Assembly (NCBI RefSeq): GCF_000754805.1
Contig: NZ_KN150731.1
Coordinates: 248,001 to 312,000 of the forward strand
DNA from: Yersinia frederiksenii ATCC 33641
GTDB taxonomy: Bacteria > Pseudomonadota > Gammaproteobacteria > Enterobacterales > Enterobacteriaceae
DNA length: 64,000 nt
Direction: 5' to 3'
Shown here piece by piece: positions 9,633 to 19,838 of the stretch. Position numbers and translations under genes: made by a program. The notes beneath the pieces are model-generated. The model was not told the DNA's origin. It saw only the letters and a list, made by a program, of their open reading frames with translations, and did not search any database. Positions within the stretch are counted from its first letter, which is position 1. Each line of letters starts with the position of its first letter.

Positions 9633-10847
9633 TTAAGCTGCGTGTCCTAAGGTGTGCCGCAGGCGGTTGGCCCATCCAGCCGTTGCGGTGTTAAATATAA
9701 CACTGAGTAATTGCTCATTGCTGATGCCAAGGGTGAGCAATGGGCTAATGTGTTGCTGGCTAAAACGTTCCGGTGCACGAGTCAATTCGGCGCTAACATA
9801 AATAAGCTGGTGGGTGATTTGCTCATCTGTTTGGCTTGCCAGAGCACAATCAACCCCAATCTGTAGTGCTGCTAATAACGATGAACCCTCGGTCAATTGC
9901 TGCAAGTTGTGCTGATGATAGGCCTGACAGAAGAGGCTGCCGTTGATCCGGCTACTGACCAGTGATACCCACTCGTGCCAAACGGTGGGGGCTAAATCAG
10001 AGGTCACCAATTGAAGCTTATCGACCTGTGCGGTAATCGCATTATAAGCATGTGAACTGAGCGGATGGTATGCCAATAACTGGTTCAGCGTCAGCGCTGT
10101 ATTGACCTGTGGTTCTGTAGGCGTTGCCACTAACTCAGGCAGCCAGCCTTGCCATCGGGACTCAATCTGAGGTAACTGATCTGCTGTGGCATCTTCCATG
10201 CGTGGGAAACCGGGCAACATGACGGTTGGATAGCCTGCTTGAGCCGATAAGCCGGCCACGACTCTCGCCTGATAACCGATAAAACCAATTATCTGTGTTA
10301 GAACAATAATATCAGCATGGGTTAAACCCACTTCTGCTAGTTGTTGCAGTGCGTGCCGGTCGATTAAGGTCGGCTGGCTGGCGAGTTGACGGGCATATTG
10401 GGTGATTTGAGTTAGCCGCATATTGCTTTCCCGCGATGCATCCGGGCTGGAAAGCGGGGTAAGACGCGCGGCATAGTGGCTGCACAGGCGTTGAACGCCA
10501 GTAACCTGTGCGACGGTCAATGCGCTACTGAGCCGATCATAGAGTGAAAATGTATTGTCATGAGCTGGCTCGACAATCACCGGGAAAAGCACCTGATACA
10601 TGGCAACTGAAGCCCGTAAAATAGGGGCGTGATGCTGCAATGCATTATCTAATGTGACGGGAATGCCCTCGGCGAGACCCAACAGAAAAGCATCCTGCCC
10701 AGAGGTGTTTTCATCATGGCTTAGGTGATTGATATTAAAGCTATTGTCACTGCAATGCACATTAGTCATTGGCACCGCGAGGATCCCGCCGCTACGTTGA
10801 GTTTCATGATACCAATGGGCATTATCGTGGCGTCTAAATTGCACCAT
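9633..10847 (-). CDS. Two-domain carboxymuconolactone decarboxylase-like (AhpD-type) protein
   Basis: A 404-residue cytoplasmic protein. The C-terminal half looks like a CMD/AhpD-type domain: ASQPTLIDRHALQQLAEVGLTHADIIVLTQIIGFIGYQARVVAGLSAQAG. The N-terminal half contains a diverged second unit. The layout recalls proteins annotated as CMD domain protein, Avi_7170 family, which are associated with peroxidase-like redox roles. The usual CxxC catalytic pair of AhpD is not visible in the second unit (QIIGFIGY), so a peroxidase activity should not be assumed. The start at 10847 is strongly set by GGAGGTCACT before the ATG. A frame open further upstream is rejected. Confidence 0.65.
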   Translation of the reverse strand: MVQFRRHDNAHWYHETQRSGGILAVPMTNVHCSDNSFNINHLSHDENTSGQDAFLLGLAEGIPVTLDNALQHHAPILRASVAMYQVLFPVIVEPAHDNTFSLYDRLSSALTVAQVTGVQRLCSHYAARLTPLSSPDASRESNMRLTQITQYARQLASQPTLIDRHALQQLAEVGLTHADIIVLTQIIGFIGYQARVVAGLSAQAGYPTVMLPGFPRMEDATADQLPQIESRWQGWLPELVATPTEPQVNTALTLNQLLAYHPLSSHAYNAITAQVDKLQLVTSDLAPTVWHEWVSLVSSRINGSLFCQAYHQHNLQQLTEGSSLLAALQIGVDCALASQTDEQITHQLIYVSAELTRAPERFSQQHISPLLTLGISNEQLLSVIFNTATAGWANRLRHTLGHAA

Positions 10848-11163
10848 AGTGACCTCCGTTAGAGACAGCAACGTGTCAGTGTGAAAGGCAGCAGTGGGGT
10901 CATCACAACTGAATGACCGGCCGGATGTGAGTAGCGGATTAGTGCGGTATCTGACTGGGCGCAATGCAAAGTGCAAGGGTTCGACATCGGCAATATATCC
11001 TGTTGTTTTATGGAATGAACACAGTGGATATCATTGCTGATTGGGTTTGCGAGATAAAATAATGTTAAACCATAATCAATAACTAAAAGTAATAACATAT
11101 TATTATATATAACAAAAATGTTGTTACGTTAGTCAGTAATTAACTAAAGGGATGAGGGGGATA
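10848..11163. other. Intergenic region upstream of the CMD-domain gene
   Basis: Holds the promoter of the leftward CMD gene. The stretch 11040-11160 is very AT-rich. A minus-strand open frame at 10859-11098 lacks a convincing ribosome site or similarity, and I do not call it. Confidence 0.5.
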
Positions 11164-11193
11164 GAAAAAATCCGCGCCGGATAGGTCGCGGAT
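11164..11193 (-). terminator. Rho-independent terminator of the sap-fabI region
   Basis: On the minus strand, ATCCGCG and CGCGGAT form a seven-base-pair stem followed by TTTTTT, 40 bases after the fabI stop. Confidence 0.85.
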
Positions 11194-11234
11194 GAGAAAG
11201 CCGGGTGTCAAATTGCTTAGTCTGTAGCAGGCTG

Positions 11235-12032
11235 TTATTCCGGTTTTTTCAGGTTCAACTCATTCATTGCAGCAATACTGAAACCGCCATCAACGTGGAG
11301 GATTTCACCGGTGATACCTGCGGCTAAATCAGAGCACAGGAATGCGGCAGGATTACCGACATCTTCAATAGTGACCGTGCGACGAATGGGAGTTACAGCT
11401 TCGCAATGTGCCAGCATTTTACGGAAGCTATCAATCCCCGAAGCGGCTAGTGTGCGAATTGGCCCTGCAGAAATGCCATTGACGCGGATACCTTCTGGCC
11501 CCATTGCATTGGCCATATAGCGCACGTTAGCTTCCAGAGAGGCTTTTGCCAAGCCCATCACGTTATAGTTAGGAATAGCACGTTCAGCACCCAGATAGGT
11601 CAGGGTCAGCAGGGCCGCGTTCGGGTTGAGCATCGTCCGACAAGCTTTTGCCATGGCGACAAAACTGTATGAGCTGATGTCATGCGCAATGCCAAAACCT
11701 GCGCGGGTGACAGCATCAATATAGTCACCTTTTAACTGATCTGCTGGAGCAAAACCAATCGAATGCACGAAACCATCAAATTTCGGCCAAGCTTGGCTCA
11801 AGTCAGTAAACAGCTGCTCAATACTTTCATCCTGCGCGACGTCGCAAGGGAAAATCAATTTGGAACCGAGCGCTGCCGCAAACTCTTCAACGCGACCTTT
11901 TAATTTGTCATTCTGATAGGTGAAGGCCAGTTCAACCCCTTCGCGGTGCATGGCTTGTGCAATGCCATAAGCAATGGATAACTTGCTGGCGACACCGGTT
12001 ATTAGAATGCGTTTGCCACTAAGAAAACCCAT
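11235..12032 (-). CDS. fabI: Enoyl-[acyl-carrier-protein] reductase (NADH)
   Basis: Last step of each cycle of type II fatty-acid elongation: reduces trans-2-enoyl-ACP with NADH. The protein has 265 residues of short-chain dehydrogenase fold. The atypical Rossmann start is [24 protein letters not shown], followed by HSIGFAP around residue 93 and the catalytic Tyr-x6-Lys in [17 protein letters not shown] lies eight bases before the ATG at 12032; the longer frame upstream is rejected since [10 protein letters not shown] is the family N-terminus. It is the target of triclosan-like inhibitors. It lies downstream of sapF in the same orientation, as in E. coli. Confidence 0.97.
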   Translation of the reverse strand: MGFLSGKRILITGVASKLSIAYGIAQAMHREGVELAFTYQNDKLKGRVEEFAAALGSKLIFPCDVAQDESIEQLFTDLSQAWPKFDGFVHSIGFAPADQLKGDYIDAVTRAGFGIAHDISSYSFVAMAKACRTMLNPNAALLTLTYLGAERAIPNYNVMGLAKASLEANVRYMANAMGPEGIRVNGISAGPIRTLAASGIDSFRKMLAHCEAVTPIRRTVTIEDVGNPAAFLCSDLAAGITGEILHVDGGFSIAAMNELNLKKPE

Positions 12033-12124
12033 AGCAATAATCCTTTTAGGTACATTAACCGAGTGCAGTATTGCACCCGTACGGCATTGAGACCTCTCCA
12101 CGCGCGATTCTTCGTGTGGCAGTA

Positions 12125-12940
12125 TTAAAAATTACCGGAATCCCGACGCCAGGCATCGGCGGTTAATGCTTCACCAAAATGGCTGGCAATCAAGCGTTTG
12201 GTCAGGTCATGCAAAGGTGCCGCCAGCACTTCAGCGGTGCTACCCCGTTCGACCACTTCCCCTTCATGCATCACAATAACCTGGTCACTGATATGTTTCA
12301 TCATGCCTAAATGCTGAGTCACATAAATATAAGATATGCCGTGCTTTTCCTGTAACTCCAGCATCAGATTAATAATTTGTGAGCGCATGGACATATCCAG
12401 TGATGCTAGTGCTTCATCGGCAACAATCACTTTTGGTTGCAGAATGAGTGCTCGTGCTAGCGCGATACGCTGCTTCTGGCCGGAAGCTAACATATGAGGA
12501 TAGTAATTAGCGTGATCAGGTAACAGTCCTACCTGACGTAAAGTCTGATAAATGCGCTGCTCGCGGGCGGCGGAGTCTAAATCCGTGTTGAGCTTCAGTG
12601 GCGCATCCAACAGTTGGCCAATACGTTGGCGCGGATTCAGTGAAGTGCTGGGGTCTTGGAAAATCATACGGATACGTTGACTGCGATAGGCATAATCACC
12701 ATAAACCAAACGATGATCGTCAATAAGTAACTCACCGTCAGTTGGTTCAATCATGCCCGACAGCATCTTCGCCAATGTGGATTTACCTGAGCCATTTTCA
12801 CCAATAACCGCCAGTGTTTGCCCCTCACGTAAGGTAAAACTGACGGATTTAACCGCTTCGACATGCTGGCGGCGAAACAATCCGGTGCGATAGCGGAAGG
12901 TTTTGCTCAAGTTACGGACTTCGAGCAGCGTCTCGGCCAT
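12125..12940 (-). CDS. sapF: Sap transporter ATP-binding subunit SapF
   Basis: One of two ATPases of the SapABCDF (OppF-like) transporter. It is 271 residues with Walker A GENGSGKS around residue 47. The signature is degenerate: LASGQKQ instead of LSGGQ. Walker B is [10 protein letters not shown], and an H-loop histidine lies in YVTQHLGMM. The start overlaps the sapD stop (TAATG), indicating translational coupling. In E. coli the SapBCDF complex has been linked to putrescine export and TrkH/TrkG potassium uptake; in Salmonella, Sap proteins give resistance to antimicrobial peptides. Confidence 0.95.
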   Translation of the reverse strand: MAETLLEVRNLSKTFRYRTGLFRRQHVEAVKSVSFTLREGQTLAVIGENGSGKSTLAKMLSGMIEPTDGELLIDDHRLVYGDYAYRSQRIRMIFQDPSTSLNPRQRIGQLLDAPLKLNTDLDSAAREQRIYQTLRQVGLLPDHANYYPHMLASGQKQRIALARALILQPKVIVADEALASLDMSMRSQIINLMLELQEKHGISYIYVTQHLGMMKHISDQVIVMHEGEVVERGSTAEVLAAPLHDLTKRLIASHFGEALTADAWRRDSGNF

Positions 12941-13932
12941 TATTGTTCCTCCAGATTCAAGGGGAAGTGGCAGGCAAAGGCGTGATTCTTGACCAATCGC
13001 AAGCGCGGCGTTTCAATGCAGGTTTTTTGTGCATAAGGGCAACGAGGCCCCAGACGACAGCCAATCGGCAAATGCTCCAGTGATGGAATCGCCCCCGGTA
13101 AAGTATTCAAGCGGCTTTTATGTGGCAAGGAGCGGCCAAAATCGGGCATTGCGCGGATCAAAGCTTGAGTATAAGGATGATGCGGGGCGGCCAGCAGATC
13201 TTCACAAACAGCACTTTCCACTGTTTGACCACAATACAGCACATTAACCCGGGTCGCCCATTTGCTCATCATCTGCAAATCATGGCTGATAAGCAAAATG
13301 GTGGTGTTGTTGTTTTGGTTCAGCCGTGCCAGCAGGCGGAAAATTTGCGCCTGTGTGGTGGGTTCCATGGCATTGGTTGGTTCATCGGCGATAAGCAGCC
13401 GTGGTTGATTTGCCAGGGCGATAGCAATCATCACCTTTTGGCATTCACCTTCGGTCAGTTCATAAGGGTAGCTGCGCATAATATCTTTGTGGTCTTTGAT
13501 CCCCACTCGGTGCAATAACTCTATCGCGCGCCGTTGACGCCAATGAAATCGCTGCCACCAGCGGCCCTTATATGTCCAACCGGGGATGGCTTGCTGCAGT
13601 TGTCGGCCAATACTTTCGGAAGGGTCCAGACAAGATTGCGGCTCTTGGAAAATCATTGAAATATTATGGCCAATCACCTTACGCCGCTGGCGTGGGGTCA
13701 ATTGCAGCAGGTCAATATCGTTAAAACGAAAACGGTCTGCAGTAATGCGCCAGTTATCTTTGCTGACTCCGCAAATGGCTTTGGCAATCAAACTCTTACC
13801 CGAGCCAGATTCCCCCACTAACCCACGAACTTCACCTTCGGTCAGTGTAATGCTAATGCGGTCAACCGCCTTTACCATACCCTCCGAGGTCATAAATTCA
13901 ATGGTGAGGTTACGAATATCAAGTAGCGGCAT
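12940..13932 (-). CDS. sapD: Sap transporter ATP-binding subunit SapD
   Basis: Second ATPase of the Sap system, 330 residues, OppD-like. Walker A is GESGSGKS (around 39-46). The signature is unusual: LTEGECQ in place of LSGGQ, with Walker [14 protein letters not shown]. The C-terminal oligopeptide-transporter extension, with a cysteine-containing RCPYAQKTC motif, ends the protein. Start and stop are joined to sapC and sapF by single-base TAATG overlaps, so the operon is tightly coupled. SapD was reported to support Trk potassium transport in E. coli. Confidence 0.95.
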   Translation of the reverse strand: MPLLDIRNLTIEFMTSEGMVKAVDRISITLTEGEVRGLVGESGSGKSLIAKAICGVSKDNWRITADRFRFNDIDLLQLTPRQRRKVIGHNISMIFQEPQSCLDPSESIGRQLQQAIPGWTYKGRWWQRFHWRQRRAIELLHRVGIKDHKDIMRSYPYELTEGECQKVMIAIALANQPRLLIADEPTNAMEPTTQAQIFRLLARLNQNNNTTILLISHDLQMMSKWATRVNVLYCGQTVESAVCEDLLAAPHHPYTQALIRAMPDFGRSLPHKSRLNTLPGAIPSLEHLPIGCRLGPRCPYAQKTCIETPRLRLVKNHAFACHFPLNLEEQ

Positions 13933-14822
13933 TATTCTACCCCCGCATTAATTGCCCGGCGCATCCCATCACCCAACAGGTTGACCAACAGCACACTCAC
14001 CAAAATGGCACCGCCGGGTAGCATAACCGTCCAAGGGGCGACATAGACTAAATCCAACGAATCACCCAGCATGGCGCCCCATTCCGGCGAGGGCAACTGT
14101 GCGCCCAAATCGAGAAAGCCCAGGGCGGCGATATCCAAAATAGCCATCGAAAGTGCGCGGGTAAACTCTGTTACTAGCACCGAGGCAATATTGGGCAAAA
14201 TGGCATAGGCCAGAATATGTGGGGTGGAAGCGCCGTCCAGACGGGCCGCAATCACATACTCTTTATCCAATTCATCATGAACGGCGCTATAAATAGTCCG
14301 AACCATACGGGGCAACAATGCCAGCCATACTGCGAACATGGCATGTTCCAAACTCGGGCCGACAAAGGCCACAACAATGATAGCCAGCAGCAATGAAGGA
14401 ATAGAGAGCAAGGTATCTAGAATATGATTCAGAATCGCGGAGCGAAAACCATGAGTAATACCGGCAAAGACGCCAAGCACCACACCACACAGTGCCGCGG
14501 CAACAGTAACGAGTAGCGCGGAGCCATAAGTCGAGGCAGTACCCGCCAATAAGCGGCTTAAAATATCGCGGCCCAAATCGTCAGTGCCGAGGAAGAAAGA
14601 GACATTGCCATAACGAGACCAGGAGGGCGGCAGTAACTGATACCCCAGAAACTGTTGGTCGAGGGCATAGGGGGCCAGTGTGCTGCCCAGTACACACAGT
14701 AATAACAGGCCAATAACCCCGTAAAAACCCACCATCGCTAGGCCATCAGAATAGAACAGCCGCCAGGTATACAGCAGCGGGCTGGGCATCTTCTTCTCGC
14801 GGTAGACATTATCGAAGGGCAT
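13932..14822 (-). CDS. sapC: Sap transporter permease SapC
   Basis: Inner-membrane permease of the DppC/OppC type, 296 residues, the same length as E. coli SapC. After an N-terminal segment ([11 protein letters not shown]) there are about six membrane spans. The cytoplasmic EAA-type loop is [24 protein letters not shown], which contacts the ATPases. The start overlaps the end of sapB by 14 bases. Confidence 0.95.
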   Translation of the reverse strand: MPFDNVYREKKMPSPLLYTWRLFYSDGLAMVGFYGVIGLLLLCVLGSTLAPYALDQQFLGYQLLPPSWSRYGNVSFFLGTDDLGRDILSRLLAGTASTYGSALLVTVAAALCGVVLGVFAGITHGFRSAILNHILDTLLSIPSLLLAIIVVAFVGPSLEHAMFAVWLALLPRMVRTIYSAVHDELDKEYVIAARLDGASTPHILAYAILPNIASVLVTEFTRALSMAILDIAALGFLDLGAQLPSPEWGAMLGDSLDLVYVAPWTVMLPGGAILVSVLLVNLLGDGMRRAINAGVE

Positions 14823-15774
14823 ACCATTCCTTATGCTTTAGCGGCGTCATCATCGCGCCCAAAATATCTGACAGTACGTTAATGACGATGACCAACGAAC
14901 CCACCACCATCACACCGGCAGAAATAGCGGCGTAATCTTGCTGACGAATGGCGTTAATCAGCCAACGGCCCAATCCCGGCCAGTTGAAGACCACTTCAGT
15001 TATCATCGCCAGCGTCAGCATCGTTGAGAACTGTAACCCCAATTTAGGGATAATCGGCGGCAGCGCATTATGCAGCACATGGCGGCGAATAATGGTAAAT
15101 CGTGATAAGCCACGGGTGGCCGCCGCTTTGATGTAATTTTGCCCGATAACATCATCGGTACTGGTGCGCATCAGGCGGATAACTTCGGTGGTGGGAGCTA
15201 CAGCCAGTGCGGTGATGGGTAAGATCATATGCTGAATCGCGCTGAGCATCATCTCTTTACGATAAGGTGAGGGTGAGAGCCAGGCATCGACCAACGCCAG
15301 CCCGGTGACCGGTTTTACCTGATAGAGCAGATCAAAACGGCCCGATACCGGTAGCCACCCTAAATGCAGTGAAAAGAACAACATTAACAGCAGTGCCAGC
15401 CAGAAAACCGGGATTGAGAAGCCGATAAGTGCAATAGAACTGATGGCGATATCAGCAAACTTACCGCGCATCACACCGGCAATAATGCCCAACGGAATTC
15501 CGACAAACAGCGCTAGCGTAAAGGCTAAAACACACAGCTCCATGGTGGCCGGGAAAGCTTCGCGTAGCTGTTCACTGATGGGTTGGCCATTAATGCTGGA
15601 AACCCCAAAATCCCACTGCAACAGGCTACTGAAATAGAAACGATAGGCATCCAGCAGCGCTGCGCCATTTAAGGGCGCATGAGGGGTGAAGTAGCTCAAA
15701 CTAAAGCTGACCAGCGACAACATAAACAGGGTTATCACTAGCAGCAATAAGCGCCGTAAGGTGAAGATGATCAT
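14809..15774 (-). CDS. sapB: Sap transporter permease SapB
   Basis: Partner permease of the DppB/OppB type, 321 residues, with a hydrophobic N-terminus ([20 protein letters not shown]) and about six spans. The EAA-type loop is [27 protein letters not shown]. Its ATG overlaps the sapA stop (ATGA), so it is translated by coupling to sapA. Not to be confused with the unrelated MgtC/SapB family name. Confidence 0.95.
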   Translation of the reverse strand: MIIFTLRRLLLLVITLFMLSLVSFSLSYFTPHAPLNGAALLDAYRFYFSSLLQWDFGVSSINGQPISEQLREAFPATMELCVLAFTLALFVGIPLGIIAGVMRGKFADIAISSIALIGFSIPVFWLALLLMLFFSLHLGWLPVSGRFDLLYQVKPVTGLALVDAWLSPSPYRKEMMLSAIQHMILPITALAVAPTTEVIRLMRTSTDDVIGQNYIKAAATRGLSRFTIIRRHVLHNALPPIIPKLGLQFSTMLTLAMITEVVFNWPGLGRWLINAIRQQDYAAISAGVMVVGSLVIVINVLSDILGAMMTPLKHKEWYALR

Positions 15775-17453
15775 GGCTTTTTGCCCTCATCGCTCTCGCG
15801 GAACACGCCAGCAAAAGAAGAATTGCCAAACGGGCTTAGTACCAAACCTTTAATATCATACCGATATGCTTGTAACCGTAAGGATGATGCCAATGGTAAC
15901 AGCGGCAATTGTTGCTCCAGAATACGCTGGGCTTGCTGATAATATTCAATACGTGCCGATAATTGCTGGGAACGTAATGCTTTTTGCAGCAGTTCATCAA
16001 ATTCCGGGTCACACCAGTGAGCATAGTTTGTTTGCGAACGGATTGCTGCACAGCTTAATAATGGGCGGAAGAAACTGTCTGGGTCATTGCTATCTGTTGA
16101 CCAGCCCGACAGAGTCAGGTCGTGATTCATCTCCATCAGGCGTGCTTCCTGGAAACGCCCTTCGACTGGGACGATATTCACGGTAATTCCCACTTGCGCT
16201 AAATCGGCCTGGATCAGCTCCGCTGTTTTTAATGGGCTAGGGTTGTAGGATTGCGACGCCGTAGGCACCCATAAATTGAGCTCCAGCTTAGTGATACCCA
16301 GCTCTTTAAGTATTTCTTTGGCCTTTTCAGGATTATATTCAGTGACTTGAGCTTGGTTATCGTAAGCCCATGATGCACGGGGCAGGATGGATGCTGCTGT
16401 CTCGGCGGTGCCGTAATAGATGGACTGCATCAATCGTTGGTTATTAATAGATAGAGCAATAGCCTGCCGCACGCGCTGGTTATTGAGCGGCGGCTTATTG
16501 GTGTTGAAAGCCAGATAGGCCACATTCATCCCTGGGCGCAGTGTCAGCCGTAGGCGTGGGTCATCGCGTAAAATAGATAACTGGCTGGCAGCGGGATAAG
16601 CCAACACATCACATTCACCGGTCAGTAATTTGGAGAGACGACCCGTTCCCCCCGCGCCTAAGTCAATCACCACCTGAGGCATGCGTGGCAAACCTTTCCA
16701 ATAGTCACTGTTACGGAATAAACGGATATATTGCCCAGAGCGATATTCATTTAATAAGAACGGGCCAGTACCCACAGGTTCGCGGTCGATCTGCTCTTGC
16801 CGCCCCTTTTGACTTAAGACATCGGCATATTCGGCTGACAGCACTGGCGCATAATGGGTCGCCAAATGCCAAAGGAAGGAGGCATCGGGTGCTTTCAGTT
16901 TAAATTCAACCGTATAGTCATCCAGTTTTTTGACGCTTTGTACTGCATCGGCAAATTGCAAACTGTCAAAATAGGGATATTCGCCCCCATTGACATCATG
17001 GTAAGGGTGCTGTGAATCAAATACTCGTTGAAAACTGAACACCACATCATCGGCATTCATCTTACGGGTGGGCGAGAACCAGTCAGTGGTCTGGAAAGGG
17101 ACATCTTTACGTAGATGAAAACGGTAAGTCGCGCCGTTGTCCAACACTTGCCAGCTTTCTGCTAATTCCGGGATGAGTCGATAGGTATAGGGGTCAACAT
17201 CCAATAGCCGGTCATAGAGCTGGGCGGCCAGCGTATCAATAGTTAATCCGCTGCTGGCCATCTGTGGGTTAAAGGTATTGAGTATCCCACTAACACAATA
17301 AACAAAACCACGCTGACGGATATCCGGCAGTGGTTGAGTGGGGTCGGCAGCCGCGGTAGGCTGCGCCAGCGCAGGAGTCGCCAGCGCAGGAGTCGCCAGC
17401 GCAGGAGTCGCCAGGCAAGCCAGCGACAGCATCCAAATAAGTAAAGCACGCAT
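15771..17453 (-). CDS. sapA: Sap periplasmic solute-binding protein SapA
   Basis: Periplasmic binding component of the Sap transporter, extracytoplasmic solute-binding family 5 (DppA/OppA-like), 560 residues. A signal peptide covers about residues 1-30 ([15 protein letters not shown]...). It is extended by three exact ATPAL repeats at residues 15-29, encoded by a 15-bp tandem repeat. The mature domain starts near [12 protein letters not shown] and shows the family core ([22 protein letters not shown]). In Haemophilus and Salmonella SapA binds antimicrobial peptides. First gene of sapABCDF; the promoter lies in the 17454-17735 gap. Confidence 0.95.
   Translation of the reverse strand: MRALLIWMLSLACLATPALATPALATPALAQPTAAADPTQPLPDIRQRGFVYCVSGILNTFNPQMASSGLTIDTLAAQLYDRLLDVDPYTYRLIPELAESWQVLDNGATYRFHLRKDVPFQTTDWFSPTRKMNADDVVFSFQRVFDSQHPYHDVNGGEYPYFDSLQFADAVQSVKKLDDYTVEFKLKAPDASFLWHLATHYAPVLSAEYADVLSQKGRQEQIDREPVGTGPFLLNEYRSGQYIRLFRNSDYWKGLPRMPQVVIDLGAGGTGRLSKLLTGECDVLAYPAASQLSILRDDPRLRLTLRPGMNVAYLAFNTNKPPLNNQRVRQAIALSINNQRLMQSIYYGTAETAASILPRASWAYDNQAQVTEYNPEKAKEILKELGITKLELNLWVPTASQSYNPSPLKTAELIQADLAQVGITVNIVPVEGRFQEARLMEMNHDLTLSGWSTDSNDPDSFFRPLLSCAAIRSQTNYAHWCDPEFDELLQKALRSQQLSARIEYYQQAQRILEQQLPLLPLASSLRLQAYRYDIKGLVLSPFGNSSFAGVFRESDEGKKP
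17365..17413. repeat. 15-bp tandem repeat inside the sapA signal peptide
   Basis: Unit GCCAGCGCAGGAGTC occurs three times without mismatch (17365-17379, 17380-17394, 17395-17409), followed by a 4-base partial copy. The unit length keeps the reading frame and adds ATPAL per copy to the end of the hydrophobic core and cleavage region. Confidence 0.95.
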
Positions 17454-17735
17454 AAACGCTTTCGCAGTAAGTAAGCAATGCTCTTAGTGTACCGTAATCT
17501 GGCACGCCTCCCAATCCATTGAGCAAAACAACTATTTATTGAGCAAAACAAATACGCCATCTGCTGCTTATTGCAGCAATTAAGGGAAATAAACCGCACA
17601 TTATTATTTCCTTAACAAGAAATCACAGATGCAAGCGAAGCAGATAGGGCGATTGAGGGTATTGTTTGCACATAATTCCATCAGAATCAGTATGGGAATG
17701 AGAAGAATTCTCAACAAAGTGTTTGCAAGTGCTAT

Positions 17736-17750
17736 TGATAACTATTATCA
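17736..17750 (+). promoter_or_regulatory. Fur box of ryhB
   Basis: TGATAACTATTATCA is a 7-1-7 inverted repeat that differs from the ideal TGATAATNATTATCA at one base. It overlaps the likely -10 element (TATCAT, 17746-17751), which is 17 bp from a -35-like TTGCAA (17723-17728). Binding of Fe-Fur here would block RyhB transcription. Confidence 0.85.
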
Positions 17751-17757
17751 TCAATTT

Positions 17758-17865
17758 GCTCTTCGGGATAAAGCCAGTGATTTTAGGCTTTTGACAGAAA
17801 AGCACGACATTGCTCACATTGCTTCCAGTGTTTTTTAAGCCAGCTCGGGTGCTGGCTTTTTTTTT
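17758..17865 (+). ncRNA. ryhB: Small regulatory RNA RyhB
   Basis: Iron-stress small RNA that pairs through Hfq with mRNAs of iron-using proteins and promotes their decay. The conserved RyhB core is present at 17800-17829 (AAGCACGACATTGCTCACAT followed by TGCTTCCAG), matching my recollection of E. coli RyhB base for base in that stretch. The 3' end is the RyhB terminator: AGCCAGC/GCTGGCT around TCGGGT and then nine T. The 5' end is inferred from the -10 element and is uncertain by a few bases. The 5' half differs from E. coli. Yersinia is known to carry two RyhB copies; which one this is cannot be told here. Confidence 0.9.
17837..17865 (+). terminator. Terminator of ryhB
   Basis: Seven-base-pair stem AGCCAGC/GCTGGCT with a six-base loop and a nine-T tract, on the plus strand only. 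Confidence 0.93.
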
Positions 17866-17898
17866 GCCTGTGATAAACCTATCCCACCAATCGCTTCA

Positions 17899-18927
17899 TT
17901 ATGGCTGATCATTTTCAGTTGCCAGCATAGCGTGTTTTTTTAGCATGCCACGTAATTGATGGTAGGTTAGCCCCAGCAGGCTCGCTGCCTTACGTTGATT
18001 AAATCGCGCCTGCTCCAAAGCGTGCTTCAACATCTGTTGCTCACTATTATGTAGCCACTGTTTAAGGTCGAGAGGAAGAGTTGGCAACGCTGATTGCGAG
18101 TTTGTCGCAACATGGATGTCACGATGCTCAATAACCCCATTTTCAGTGTTCAATCGGCTGGCAAAGGGGTTGATGATAATATTCCCCAGTGGCTGGTTGC
18201 TGTCACCGTGACGATATACCGAGCGTTCAACCACATTTTTAAGTTCACGTACATTGCCGGGCCAGTGATATGCCAATAACTCGGCTTTTGCCGACGGCGT
18301 AAATCCGGGGAAAAGGGGCAAACCTAATTCGCGGCACATCTGAATGGCAAAATGTTCGGCCAGCAACATAATATCTTGCTGGCGCTCGCGCAGCGGTGGC
18401 AACTGCACCACATCAAAGGCGAGACGGTCGAGCAAATCGGCGCGGAATCTACCCGCCGCAGCTAACGCAGGCAAATTGTCATTGGTGGCGCACACCAGCC
18501 GTACATCCACTTGCAGTGGTTGACTGCCGCCCACGCGCTCAAGATGACCATACTCAATCACGCGCAATAACTTCTCCTGCACTAACATCGGTGCCGTTGC
18601 CAATTCATCTAAAAATAGAGTGCCGCCGTCTGCACGTTCAAAACGGCCCAAATGGCGTTTTTGCGCGCCGGTAAAAGCTCCGGCCTCATGACCAAACAAC
18701 TCAGAATCAAGTAAATTTTCATTAAGAGCCGCGCAGTTAAGTGAAATAAACGGCCCCTGCCAACGATTGGATAAGTAATGCAGACGGTGGGCTATAAGCT
18801 CTTTACCGGTTCCTCGTTCACCAATCACCAACACCGGCTTATTCAGCTTTGCCAGCCCAGAAACTTGCTCCAGCACCTCAACAAAAGAGTTTGCTTCGCC
18901 TAACAGGTTTTCTAATTGCTCACTCAT
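17899..18927 (-). CDS. pspF: Psp operon activator PspF
   Basis: Sigma54 enhancer-binding protein that switches on pspA. The 342 residues hold an AAA+ domain from the start (Walker A GERGTGKE, the sigma54-contact loop GAFTGA, Walker B GGTLFLDEL, arginine region RADLLDRLAFDVVQLPPLRER) and a C-terminal Fis-like helix-turn-helix (NQRKAASLLGLTYHQLRGMLKKH). It has no receiver domain; in E. coli PspA itself inhibits it. The start ATG 18927 gives MSEQLENLLGEANSF; an in-frame TTG further up is rejected. It is divergent from pspA. Confidence 0.96.
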   Translation of the reverse strand: MSEQLENLLGEANSFVEVLEQVSGLAKLNKPVLVIGERGTGKELIAHRLHYLSNRWQGPFISLNCAALNENLLDSELFGHEAGAFTGAQKRHLGRFERADGGTLFLDELATAPMLVQEKLLRVIEYGHLERVGGSQPLQVDVRLVCATNDNLPALAAAGRFRADLLDRLAFDVVQLPPLRERQQDIMLLAEHFAIQMCRELGLPLFPGFTPSAKAELLAYHWPGNVRELKNVVERSVYRHGDSNQPLGNIIINPFASRLNTENGVIEHRDIHVATNSQSALPTLPLDLKQWLHNSEQQMLKHALEQARFNQRKAASLLGLTYHQLRGMLKKHAMLATENDQP

Positions 18928-19033
18928 GATGAAATTCGCCAATAGTTGGTTAAAATTATCAATCTACATTTTTTTCTCAAACAGTCAAAAATTTTTTGTG
19001 TTATTTTTCATGATATTAACTTCCATGAAAAGT

Positions 19034-19048
19034 TGGCACGACTCTTGA
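19034..19048 (+). promoter_or_regulatory. Sigma54 promoter of pspA
   Basis: TGGCACGACTCTTGA matches the -24 element (TGGCAC) exactly and the -12 element partly (TTGA for TTGC), as in E. coli pspA, whose -12 is also imperfect. The transcription start would be near 19060. PspF sites should lie in 18928-19030, between the divergent genes. Confidence 0.8.
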
Positions 19049-19157
19049 TTATAGTTATCCCAAGAAAGATATGTGTTATTGCCAGGCAGCTATCTGCCAA
19101 GGCGTCACCAGACGCCACTATTTCAAAGAGCCAATAAGTTAAAAGAGGACGTAAATT

Positions 19158-19823
19158 ATGGGTATTTTTTCTCGTTTCGCCGATATCGTGAACGCCAACA
19201 TCAATACATTACTGGATAAAGCCGAAGATCCGCAGAAATTGGTACGGCTGATGATTCAGGAAATGGAAGATACGCTGGTTGAGATCCGCTCAACATCAGC
19301 CCGTGCGTTGGCAGAGAAGAAACAACTGCTGCGCCGTATTGATCATAGCGAAAGTCAGTTGCAAGAGTGGCAGAATAAAGCTGAACTGGCTTTGCGCAAA
19401 GATAAAGAAGATTTAGCCCGTGCAGCACTGATTGAAAAACAAAAAGTGGCGGCACTGATTGATACATTAACGCGTGAAGTGTCGACAGTGGATGAAACGC
19501 TGGAGCGCATGAAACATGAAATTACCGAGTTGGAGAGCAAACTGACCGAAACGCGCGCCAGACAGCAGGCATTAACCTTGCGTCATCAGGCGGCATCGTC
19601 ATCTCGTGATGTGCGTCGTCAACTAGATAGCGGCAAACTTGATGAAGCAATGGCACGTTTTGAGCAGTTTGAGCGGCGCATTGACCATATGGAAGCAGAA
19701 GCTGAAACGGTGGGAATTGGCAAACAAAAATCTTTGCATAGCCAATTTGCGGAGCTGAAAGCCGATGACGAAATCAGCAACCAACTGGCCGCCATGAAAG
19801 CAAAAATGAATTCAGCTGAGTAA
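19158..19823 (+). CDS. pspA: Phage shock protein A
   Basis: Peripheral inner-membrane protein of the ESCRT-III/Vipp1 superfamily. It stabilises damaged membranes and, when free, inhibits PspF. The product is 221 residues, nearly all helical coiled coil. The N-terminal amphipathic helix ([38 protein letters not shown]) is typical, and repeated heptad regions run through residues 25-185. It is the first gene of the sigma54-driven operon. A GAGG lies ten bases before the ATG. A strong hairpin follows the stop. Confidence 0.97.
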   Translation: MGIFSRFADIVNANINTLLDKAEDPQKLVRLMIQEMEDTLVEIRSTSARALAEKKQLLRRIDHSESQLQEWQNKAELALRKDKEDLARAALIEKQKVAALIDTLTREVSTVDETLERMKHEITELESKLTETRARQQALTLRHQAASSSRDVRRQLDSGKLDEAMARFEQFERRIDHMEAEAETVGIGKQKSLHSQFAELKADDEISNQLAAMKAKMNSAE

Positions 19824-19838
19824 TGTTGTTACTACAGT

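Noticed and set aside
10859-11098. Minus-strand ORF overlapping the CMD gene leader
   Set aside because: No Shine-Dalgarno, low-complexity sequence, and it would precede a well-placed start in another frame.
17629-17838. Plus-strand ORF of 69 codons between sapA and pspF
   Set aside because: It runs through the Fur box and RyhB core and has no convincing Shine-Dalgarno; the RNA gene explains the conserved sequence and the terminator.
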